The notes below the pieces were generated by a model. The model was given only the letters and a program-made list of their open reading frames with translations, was not told the origin of the DNA and searched no databases. Below are positions 1 through 7,095 of a stretch of DNA of 22,403 nt, piece after piece. How positions within the stretch are numbered: position 1 is the first letter of the stretch; each line of letters begins with the position of its first letter. Made by a program: the position numbers and the translations under genes. Origin of the DNA: CAZILN01 sp964540005 (GTDB lineage: Bacteria > Bacteroidota > Bacteroidia > Bacteroidales > SM23-62); the NCBI GenBank assembly GCA_964540005.1, contig CAZILN010000173.1, positions 1 through 22,403 on the forward strand, read 5' to 3'.

Positions 1-906
1 ATCATAATAAGTCAGAACGATTTCGATAACCTGTGCAAAGTCTTTAGCATGAAGACTTTCAATAGCTTTTTTTGTGTTTAGTCCGCCAAGCCTCTTACTG
101 ATCCTGAGAATTGATTCTTCCAGAGCAGAAGAATCAAAAACGGAATAATCCTTAATCAGCCTGTTAGTCCGGATATCTTTTCCTGCCTGAATGAATATCA
201 GCCTGGCACCTTTTATCTGCCTGTAAAAACCATCGGGAATCTGATTGGACCCTATCTTGCGGCTCTCATCTTCCACCCAGACCGGTAAAGAACTGTTTAA
301 CGCAAGGATCTTTGAAGCAAGATTGTTCTCAAACTGTTCGTTAGTACTCTGCTGTTCCTGTCCAAAGCTGCCAAAGGCTGATCCCTTATGATTGGCAAGT
401 TCTTCAAGGTCAATGATCTGTTGCCCTTCGGCTTCCAGTCTTCTTAATATGTCAGTCTTACCACTGCCTGTAAGTCCCCCGAGCACTATCATTTTGAGGG
501 GTTTTTCAAAAACCTGGCTGACAAACCTGCGATAAGTTTTATATCCACCCTTTAAAACACCGGCAGAGAATCCGGCCAGGTCGAAAAGCCATGCCAGACT
601 GGAACTTCTGAGTCCGCCGCGCCAGCAATGCAGAAGGATTTCCTTCCTGTCAGAGAAATCCTTGGCCCTGTTAATGTATTCAAGCAGGCGGGGCTGGACA
701 AACTGGAGCCCTTGCTGTACAGCTTCTTCTCTGCCATTTATTTTATAACTGGTGCCCACAGCTTTCCTCTCCTCATTTGTGAAAAGAGGTAAATTATACG
801 CTCCCGGGATATGACCTTTCTGAAACTCTTCCGGTGTCCGTACATCAGCAACAGGAACATGATCTGCTCTGTGAAGGAAAGGAATTATATCCAACTCCTC
901 ATACAT
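1..906 (-). CDS. mnmH: tRNA 2-selenouridine synthase (partial, C-terminus off the left edge)
   Basis: This protein acts on the wobble uridine of certain tRNAs, converting 2-thiouridine to 2-selenouridine through a geranylated intermediate, with selenophosphate as donor (family knowledge). The 302 visible codons start at an ATG at 904-906 and run open to base 1; the family is usually about 340-365 residues, so only the tail is missing. An N-terminal rhodanese domain (about residues 10-125) carries the active-site loop LLHCWRGG with catalytic Cys94. It is followed by a P-loop GGLTGSGKT (143-151, Lys150) of the nucleotide-binding domain. This order, rhodanese then P-loop, is diagnostic. The start lies 38 bp after the stop of the hybrid kinase gene, so both may share a transcript. 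No selD (selenophosphate synthase) is in the window, so whether the cell makes selenophosphate cannot be judged here. Confidence 0.93.
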   Translation of the reverse strand, partial: MYEELDIIPFLHRADHVPVADVRTPEEFQKGHIPGAYNLPLFTNEERKAVGTSYKINGREEAVQQGLQFVQPRLLEYINRAKDFSDRKEILLHCWRGGLRSSSLAWLFDLAGFSAGVLKGGYKTYRRFVSQVFEKPLKMIVLGGLTGSGKTDILRRLEAEGQQIIDLEELANHKGSAFGSFGQEQQSTNEQFENNLASKILALNSSLPVWVEDESRKIGSNQIPDGFYRQIKGARLIFIQAGKDIRTNRLIKDYSVFDSSALEESILRISKRLGGLNTKKAIESLHAKDFAQVIEIVLTYYD

Positions 907-944
907 GGCTGGTTGTCAAATAGCAACTATTGATTTTGCGCTGT

Positions 945-3776
945 TTAACCCGGACAATGTTTGGCTAATATATTTCTCAGGTTTTCAATTGCAGCAGGTT
1001 TGATAATATAGTCATTAATACCTGCTTTCCTGGCTTTCTCAGACATAACTTCGGGTTCAACGGCCGTAAGGGCTACAATGGGTAAATCATACCCAAGACT
1101 TCTTATCTCTGATCCTGCCTCAAATCCGTCTTTTTCAGGCATAAGCAGGTCCATGAATATGATATCATACTTACCAGATTTAAGTTTTTCAATTGCTTCG
1201 TTCCCGTTTCTGGCCAGATCTATTTCAAATCCAAGATTTTTAAAAATAGATTGGGCAATTTTACGGCTGATCTCATTGTCATCGGCCAGTAAAATGGAGA
1301 GGTCACTCCTGATCTCCTGGTCGCCGGGATCTTTGATTGATTTCGAAGGGATCCCGCTGAAATGGTGTCGAATGATTTCCCTTATCCGCTTGTTGTTAAA
1401 GGGTATTTTCAGGTAATAGTCTGCTCCTTGTTTCTTATACGGCAATAAATTATCGGATTCTCCACCTGTATTCAGAACCATAATCAGGAATTTATCTGTA
1501 AGGTCCTGTTCAAGGAGAAAGGAAAGCATATGCAGGTCATCTTGCAATACTTTTTCCGGTACCAGAAGCAGGTGGTACTGGTGGATTCCTTCGCGTAAAA
1601 ATTCTGCCAGCGAATCCAGGTTACCCTGGTTATATATTCGCTGTTTTACCTGTATGCCGACATCATTAAAAGGCTTGTAATACTCTTCTTCCAGGTCTTT
1701 ATCACGGGTTAGCAACAGGCAATGGATGTTTGCCAGTTCAGTAATTGCAGAATAATCAAGCTGTTGTTTGTATGATTCATCAGGAATCAGATCAAGAGTG
1801 AATGAATATTTTGTGCCGGGATAAGAAGGATTTGTTGTTATAGATGAGGGGCTTTCAATTTGAAAATCGCCTTTCATCAGTTCTATTTGCTGCCTCGCAA
1901 TAAGTATCCTCATTCCTGTTTTATCAGAGCTATCCTTCCCGGTAATATCCAGGGAAGGTTCTTCAGGTTTCTTATACACACTCAGTATGTTTTCCGGAAG
2001 GCTGCCGCCGGTATCCTCAATAAGGAACCTGATTATTAAAAGATCCGCCTGGTGGATGACTGTTTCAGCGCTTATCAATATCCGGCCCTCTTCAGTAAGC
2101 GCAATTGAATTTTCCAGCAGGTTCTGAAATACCTGCCTGAATTTGAACGGATCCCCGATAACACGATCCGGAACATCTTTGCGGATCTTCATTATAATAC
2201 TTATGTTCTTTCCACTGGAAGACGCTTTCAAAGGTTCAATACTGATATTCAGTTCGTCCCGAAGACTGAACGGGATCTGGTCAAAAACACCCTGGTCGGG
2301 GTCACTCAGGGAGAAGTCAAAAGCAGCATCGATCAGGTTGGAGAGAAGATCCAATGATTTGTTAAGAACCAGCTTGCTGTCAGCGGAGGACCCGGATGAT
2401 TTTTGTTTATAAAGAATGTCAAGCTCTTTTCTGATCTGCTGAACCGGGAGAGCAATTTCACTTTTCATGTTCTCAATAAGCTTATTCCTGTCATGATGGG
2501 CCAGCTTACTTTGTTTGCGGTCACTCTCAAGAGAAGAAACATCCAGTATGCTCACCAGCAACATTTTCTCATGCTGAATAAGGGTCTCTCGTATCTGCCG
2601 GAAAAAGAATTTTTCATGATCCTTGCCGGAATACCTGACCAGGGAGCCCTGACCGAATGCCTGTTGATATAAGGGTTCATCAGTCCCGGCTATGTCTATG
2701 AGACTCCAAGTTGTATCTTTAATGATTTCCTGTTGATCGGATTTGATATTGAGGTATTTTTTTGCTGTCTGGTTTATTGACCGGATGTTCTTATCCTCCT
2801 GAACAACGATAACCCCGACAGCCAGATCATCTATTAATTTCCTGAGTGCCGTTTCAGAGACCTTATATTGAATAGCATCTGCCGATTTTACCTTTATTAC
2901 GCGGAAGATGAGGTAAAGGATCAGGGCCAGGAGCAACAGGCTGGCTGCAGTGATTATGATTGTCTTGGAAATTATGGATCTCAGGAACAGATCTGATTTC
3001 ATTGAAAACACTATGCCAAATTCCTTCCTGATGAGGCTGATAGGGTAGTAGACTGAAATGACCCTGACCGGCTCTCCGTCAATCTGGATGGTATGCACAA
3101 TAGTCCCTTCATTTCCTTCAAGGATATCATTACTGATCCTTTCAATTTCTCGCTCGTTTATACCCAGCGAGTTTGCCTGTGAGCCGGTCAGTTCTCCATC
3201 CTCAGTGAGTATCCATTGCCAGAGTGTATTTTCAAGCCTGTACTGGTCAAAAACCGTATTAATGTATTTTTCAAAATTGATATTTATGATAATATTTGAA
3301 GTCACTTCATTGTCCTGGAAAATGGGTACGGTATACAAAAAGCGGCCCTCATCCTCCTTCAGCATGTCACGTTTTGCCAGGGTTTCCTGCCTTTGTGACT
3401 CATAAAAATCACTTACGTAATTATTGACCTTATCCTTTAACAGCCTGTAAACATTATAATTGTTATCGAATATGTTTATGTAATTAATAAGGTTTTCATA
3501 CTTGGAATAAAAAAGTTCGAGATTTTTGGAGCTCCTCTCTTTTACCTCAGAATCACTGAAGAGCATGGAGATGTTATCGGAAAACAGGATATAATTGACC
3601 TCACTTTCAAAATTCATCCCGTTCTGTTCTATGGTGGAACCACAAATCCTGATCTGCTGGGTCAGTAATTCAGCCTGAAAATCCCTTTGTTCCCTGAATA
3701 TGCGTATGTAAAAAAAAGAATTGACGCCAATAAAAATTAAAACGGCAACAAGAATTATGAGAAAAGTTTTATTCAC
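945..3776 (-). CDS. Membrane-bound hybrid sensor histidine kinase lacking the phosphoacceptor His (probable pseudokinase)
   Basis: A 943-residue signalling protein. A first membrane helix (about 4-24) and a second (about 268-293) bracket a roughly 240-residue extracytoplasmic sensor region. A PAS-like domain (about 305-425) and a HisKA-like helix follow. Where kinases have SHExRTPL, this protein reads KSEIALPV, so Ser439 occupies the histidine position. The ATPase-like domain keeps the N-box Asn556 and a D-T-G (588-590), but the glycine-rich G2 box is reduced to TGMRI near 630. A degenerate receiver-like domain (about 692-808) has Val739 where the phosphoacceptor Asp would be. The last domain (about 835-941) is an intact receiver with Asp832/Asp833, Asp876, Thr904 and Lys926. 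Start is GTG at 3774-3776; an in-frame stop lies just upstream and there is no ATG alternative. rsgA ends 52 bp before it. Inference: it probably cannot autophosphorylate and may relay another kinase's signal through the final receiver. Confidence 0.9.
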   Translation of the reverse strand: MNKTFLIILVAVLIFIGVNSFFYIRIFREQRDFQAELLTQQIRICGSTIEQNGMNFESEVNYILFSDNISMLFSDSEVKERSSKNLELFYSKYENLINYINIFDNNYNVYRLLKDKVNNYVSDFYESQRQETLAKRDMLKEDEGRFLYTVPIFQDNEVTSNIIININFEKYINTVFDQYRLENTLWQWILTEDGELTGSQANSLGINEREIERISNDILEGNEGTIVHTIQIDGEPVRVISVYYPISLIRKEFGIVFSMKSDLFLRSIISKTIIITAASLLLLALILYLIFRVIKVKSADAIQYKVSETALRKLIDDLAVGVIVVQEDKNIRSINQTAKKYLNIKSDQQEIIKDTTWSLIDIAGTDEPLYQQAFGQGSLVRYSGKDHEKFFFRQIRETLIQHEKMLLVSILDVSSLESDRKQSKLAHHDRNKLIENMKSEIALPVQQIRKELDILYKQKSSGSSADSKLVLNKSLDLLSNLIDAAFDFSLSDPDQGVFDQIPFSLRDELNISIEPLKASSSGKNISIIMKIRKDVPDRVIGDPFKFRQVFQNLLENSIALTEEGRILISAETVIHQADLLIIRFLIEDTGGSLPENILSVYKKPEEPSLDITGKDSSDKTGMRILIARQQIELMKGDFQIESPSSITTNPSYPGTKYSFTLDLIPDESYKQQLDYSAITELANIHCLLLTRDKDLEEEYYKPFNDVGIQVKQRIYNQGNLDSLAEFLREGIHQYHLLLVPEKVLQDDLHMLSFLLEQDLTDKFLIMVLNTGGESDNLLPYKKQGADYYLKIPFNNKRIREIIRHHFSGIPSKSIKDPGDQEIRSDLSILLADDNEISRKIAQSIFKNLGFEIDLARNGNEAIEKLKSGKYDIIFMDLLMPEKDGFEAGSEIRSLGYDLPIVALTAVEPEVMSEKARKAGINDYIIKPAAIENLRNILAKHCPG

Positions 3777-3828
3777 TATTGGATATTATCACAAAGATTG
3801 CAGTGCTAAAATAACTTATTTTTTTTAT

Positions 3829-4767
3829 TCAGCGCCGGTATTTTGATGTTTCATCCTGTTCTTCAAGAAGGCTAAGGTATGATGTATATCTCGAAAGGCT
3901 GATGCTGCCATCCTGCAGAGATTCCAGCACGGCACAGCCGGGTTCGTTCAGATGCTTGCAGTTATGGTACTTGCAATGCTTCGATTTCCGGAAGATCTCC
4001 GGGAAATAATGGGATATGGGTTCCTGCTCCATATCGATTATTCCGAAACCCTTGATTCCAGGTGTATCAATAACATATGCATCAAAGCTCAGGTGATACA
4101 TTTCAACAAAAGTTGTGGTATGCTTACCGGCTTTATGATACGCCGAGAGTTCCTTTGTTTTTATATTCAAGTCCTCATCCAGGCTATTTATAAGGGTCGA
4201 TTTTCCTGTTCCTGAAACACCAGAAATAATATTCAATTTATTCTTCATAAGCTTCCGGACAGGCAGCAGATTCGTTCTGGTAAGAGCCGACACAGGAATG
4301 CACCTGTATGGAATATCTTCATAAATACTGATCAATTCATTCATCCTCCCGGTTTCCTCAGGGGAGTACAGGTCAATCTTATTGAACAGCAGTATGGCAG
4401 GAATATTATAGGCTTCTGCGGTTACAAGGTAGCGGTCAATGAATTCTGAATAGGTAACAGGATAGATCAATGTTACCATAAGAAAAAGCTGATCAATATT
4501 GGAGGCTATTATCTGGTAAGTTTTGGAAAGATTGGATGACCGGCGTATGATGTAGTTTTTACGTTCAAATACCTCGATGATCCTCCCTTTGTCCTGTCCT
4601 GCTGAAAACTCAAACAGGACCTTATCACCCACCACAACAGGGTTGGTGCTCCTGAGTTCCTCCAGGCGGTATTTCCCGGTCAGGGTACAGTTAATACAAT
4701 CACCATTATCTGTCATGACAACAGAATTACTTCCTACTGTTTTTATAACCTGTCCTTTTCCCGGCAT
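3829..4767 (-). CDS. rsgA: Ribosome small-subunit-dependent GTPase A
   Basis: A circularly permuted GTPase that checks late 30S subunit assembly and releases from the mature particle on GTP hydrolysis (family knowledge). At 312 residues it has normal family length. An OB-fold occupies about residues 1-70. The G motifs come in permuted order: G4 NKID at 129-132, then the G1 P-loop GVSGTGKST at 183-191, then G3 DTPG at 234-237. The C-terminal zinc-binding domain has the ligand set Cys265, Cys270, His272 and Cys278, in the expected C-x4-C-x-H-x5-C spacing. All key residues are present, so the protein should be active. Start is ATG at 4765-4767. The gene is divergent from exoA and lies 52 bp upstream of the hybrid kinase on the same strand, so kinase and mnmH may be transcribed with it. 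Confidence 0.96.
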   Translation of the reverse strand: MPGKGQVIKTVGSNSVVMTDNGDCINCTLTGKYRLEELRSTNPVVVGDKVLFEFSAGQDKGRIIEVFERKNYIIRRSSNLSKTYQIIASNIDQLFLMVTLIYPVTYSEFIDRYLVTAEAYNIPAILLFNKIDLYSPEETGRMNELISIYEDIPYRCIPVSALTRTNLLPVRKLMKNKLNIISGVSGTGKSTLINSLDEDLNIKTKELSAYHKAGKHTTTFVEMYHLSFDAYVIDTPGIKGFGIIDMEQEPISHYFPEIFRKSKHCKYHNCKHLNEPGCAVLESLQDGSISLSRYTSYLSLLEEQDETSKYRR

Positions 4768-4858
4768 CTTAAGAGAATACTATTATCATTGCATTATTTC
4801 TTTGGTAGTCGGCCTGTTGTTGTATCAATGATGAGGGTTTCAACTGATAAAGATAAAG

Positions 4859-4925
4859 ATTAGCTGATTATTTATGTTATTTTTAATGCCGGCTAATGTA
4901 ACACTGTTCGAATCAATCAGCTAAT
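4859..4925. repeat. 11-bp perfect inverted repeat in the exoA leader
   Basis: The arms ATTAGCTGATT (4859-4869) and AATCAGCTAAT (4915-4925) are exact reverse complements, separated by 45 bases. The right arm ends 5 bases before the exoA ATG at 4931. As RNA the right arm would cover the ribosome-entry region of exoA; as DNA the two half-sites could bind a dimeric regulator of the divergent rsgA/exoA promoters. The pairing is seen directly; the role is inference. Confidence 0.5.
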
Positions 4926-4930
4926 TAAGA

Positions 4931-5698
4931 ATGATAATACTTACATACAATGTCAACGGTTTACGTGCGGCAATCAGTAAGGGATTTATAGAATGGATCG
5001 CTTCCGAGGCACCTGATGTACTGTGTATCCAGGAAACAAAAATGCAGGATGGGCAACTTCCGGCCGGGCTGTTTGATCCCTATGGTTACAGAATGTATCA
5101 CCATTTTGCCGAGAAGAAGGGATATAGTGGTGTTGCCCTACTGGTGAAGGAACAGCCGGATCAGCTGTTTACGGGCATGGGGAATGATAAGTATGACCGG
5201 GAAGGCAGGGTAATAAGGGTTGATTACGGTGATATCAGCCTTATCAATGTATACATACCTTCAGGAACTACCGGAGGTGTCAGGCAGGACTTTAAGATGG
5301 AATTCCTTACGGATTTTCATGACTATATCCTGGAACTGATGCAAACACGGAAGAAACTGATAGTGTCGGGGGATTTTAATATCTGTCACAAAGCAATTGA
5401 TATCAATCATCCCGAACGGCATAAGAAATCCTCCGGGTTCCTGCCCGAGGAACGCGAGTGGGTGGATAATTTTATACAGTCCGGCTTCATAGATTCTTTC
5501 CGTGAATTCAATCGCGAACCGGAGCAATACAGCTGGTGGAGCTATCGGGCCATGTCCAGGCAGAAAAACCTTGGCTGGAGGATAGATTATCATATGATCA
5601 GCCATCCTCTGAGGGATCAGCTGAAACATGCTTCCATTTTAAAGGAAGCTCAACATTCGGATCACTGTCCTGTTAAGATAGAAATGGACATTTCCTAA
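4931..5698 (+). CDS. exoA: Exodeoxyribonuclease III / AP endonuclease
   Basis: A DNA-repair nuclease of the exonuclease III family. It cuts at abasic sites and removes 3' blocking groups in base-excision repair (family knowledge). The 255-residue length is normal. The complete catalytic set is visible: Asn7/Asn9 in the NVNGLRAA block, Glu35 in QETK, Tyr108, Asp148 and Asn150 in SGDFN, Asp219 in RIDY, and the Asp244-His245 pair in HSDHCPV. The WWSYR segment (202-206) matches the conserved family motif. Start is ATG at 4931, preceded by an AT-rich leader with no Shine-Dalgarno sequence but with a right arm of an inverted repeat. The 3' end overlaps by 4 bases the stop of the convergent aldehyde dehydrogenase gene, leaving no room for a separate terminator. 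Confidence 0.96.
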   Translation: MIILTYNVNGLRAAISKGFIEWIASEAPDVLCIQETKMQDGQLPAGLFDPYGYRMYHHFAEKKGYSGVALLVKEQPDQLFTGMGNDKYDREGRVIRVDYGDISLINVYIPSGTTGGVRQDFKMEFLTDFHDYILELMQTRKKLIVSGDFNICHKAIDINHPERHKKSSGFLPEEREWVDNFIQSGFIDSFREFNREPEQYSWWSYRAMSRQKNLGWRIDYHMISHPLRDQLKHASILKEAQHSDHCPVKIEMDIS

Positions 5699-7074
5699 CG
5701 CATCAAAAAAGACAGTAATTTAACATTTCCCTTACTATAAGGCGGATAACGAACAGGAAGGTCAATCAGGTTGGAGGTATGCATAAATGACCTCTTGTTA
5801 CTGAATGTTTCAAAGCTGAACCGTCCATGGTATTTTCCCATGCCGCTGCTTCCGACACCTCCGAACGGAATGCGTGGATTTATGAACTGAACAACGGTTT
5901 CGTTAATACAGGCATTTCCCGATGAGGTCTTGCGCATTATTTCCTTCTGGAACTTCCTGCTGGTACTGAACACATATAATGACAAAGGTTTGGACCTGGA
6001 GGATACAAATTGTAAGGCCTCTTCGGTGTTACTGTAAGTGATGACCGGGAGGACAGGACCAAAGATCTCTTCCTTCATTACGGCTGCATTTTCTTCTACA
6101 TTATCCAGAATGGTGAAGGAAACATATTTCTTTTCAGGATCAGCTGTTCCACCGCACAGGATCCTGCCCTGAGAGATATATTCCTGCAGCCGTTCAGTTT
6201 CCCGGCTATTAATGATCCGGGAGAAATCACTGTTTGATTCAGGCTGGGGACCCAGCCATTTAGCAAGGTAGTCCTTCATTACCGAGAGCAGATCATTCTT
6301 AACATCTTCATGGACCAGCAGGTAATCCGGGGCTACGCAGGATTGGCCGGCGTTCAGGAATTTTCCCCATAAGATTCTTTTTGCCGTGTTCTTCAGATGG
6401 ATGTTTTTATCTATTATGGCCGGGTTCTTGCCTCCCAGTTCAAGTGAAACCGGTGTCAGATGCTCGGCCGCTGCCCTCATTACTTTTTTGCCTGTTTCCT
6501 GGCTGCCGGTAAAAAATATGTAATCATAAGGCAATTCAAGAATATGCTGGTTAATTTCCCGGGATCCTTTAATGATTGAGATATATTCCGGATCAAAATG
6601 ATCTGCTATCATTCTGATCATAAGTTCCGAGGTACTGACAGCATGCTGAGATGGTTTGGCCAGGACACAATTGCCGGCTGCTATAGCGCCTATCAAGGGG
6701 ATAAACAATAATTGAAAGGGATAATTCCAGGGGGATATTATCAGCACATTGCCGTAGGGCTCATAACCATAGTAACTGCGGGCATTAAACATCACCAGGG
6801 GGGTCAGTGTCCTCCGGGTGCGGCTCCAGGATTTTAATTTTCTGATGGTCAGTCCCAGTTCCTGCAACACCAGGCCGGTATCTCCCCCTATCGATTCAAA
6901 AACGGGCCTTCCAAGGTCTTTCCTAAGGGCTTCATGTAATTCCGGCTCATACTTTTTAATAAGTGTTCTGATTTTTTTAAGCGTATTCAGTCTGAAATTT
7001 ATGGATTTGGTCTGGTGGGTTTCGAAGAATTTCCGTTGCCGGCTGAGCAGTTCTTCCAGTTCATTTCTGTCCAT
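5695..7074 (-). CDS. NAD(P)-dependent aldehyde dehydrogenase, family 3-like
   Basis: Oxidises an aldehyde to the carboxylic acid with NAD(P)+. The 459-residue length and the C-terminal block GGVGSSGMGKYHG followed by a tail around SFETFSNKRSFM fit family 3 (fatty or aromatic aldehyde dehydrogenases), not the roughly 490-residue classes. The catalytic machinery is intact: Asn117 in SPWNYPF, Glu212 in LELGGKNP and nucleophile Cys246 in NAGQSC, plus the EEIFGP block near 335. No signal peptide is present, so it should be cytoplasmic; a C-terminal segment could associate with the membrane as in some family-3 enzymes, but this is uncertain. Start is ATG at 7072-7074, 21 bp after the stop of the GMC oxidoreductase gene. 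The two enzymes are therefore almost certainly co-transcribed, and the natural inference is that this one removes the aldehyde made by the other. Substrate unknown. Confidence 0.93.
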   Translation of the reverse strand: MDRNELEELLSRQRKFFETHQTKSINFRLNTLKKIRTLIKKYEPELHEALRKDLGRPVFESIGGDTGLVLQELGLTIRKLKSWSRTRRTLTPLVMFNARSYYGYEPYGNVLIISPWNYPFQLLFIPLIGAIAAGNCVLAKPSQHAVSTSELMIRMIADHFDPEYISIIKGSREINQHILELPYDYIFFTGSQETGKKVMRAAAEHLTPVSLELGGKNPAIIDKNIHLKNTAKRILWGKFLNAGQSCVAPDYLLVHEDVKNDLLSVMKDYLAKWLGPQPESNSDFSRIINSRETERLQEYISQGRILCGGTADPEKKYVSFTILDNVEENAAVMKEEIFGPVLPVITYSNTEEALQFVSSRSKPLSLYVFSTSRKFQKEIMRKTSSGNACINETVVQFINPRIPFGGVGSSGMGKYHGRFSFETFSNKRSFMHTSNLIDLPVRYPPYSKGNVKLLSFLMR

Positions 7075-7095
7075 TGGGGATTAAGTATTAACGGG

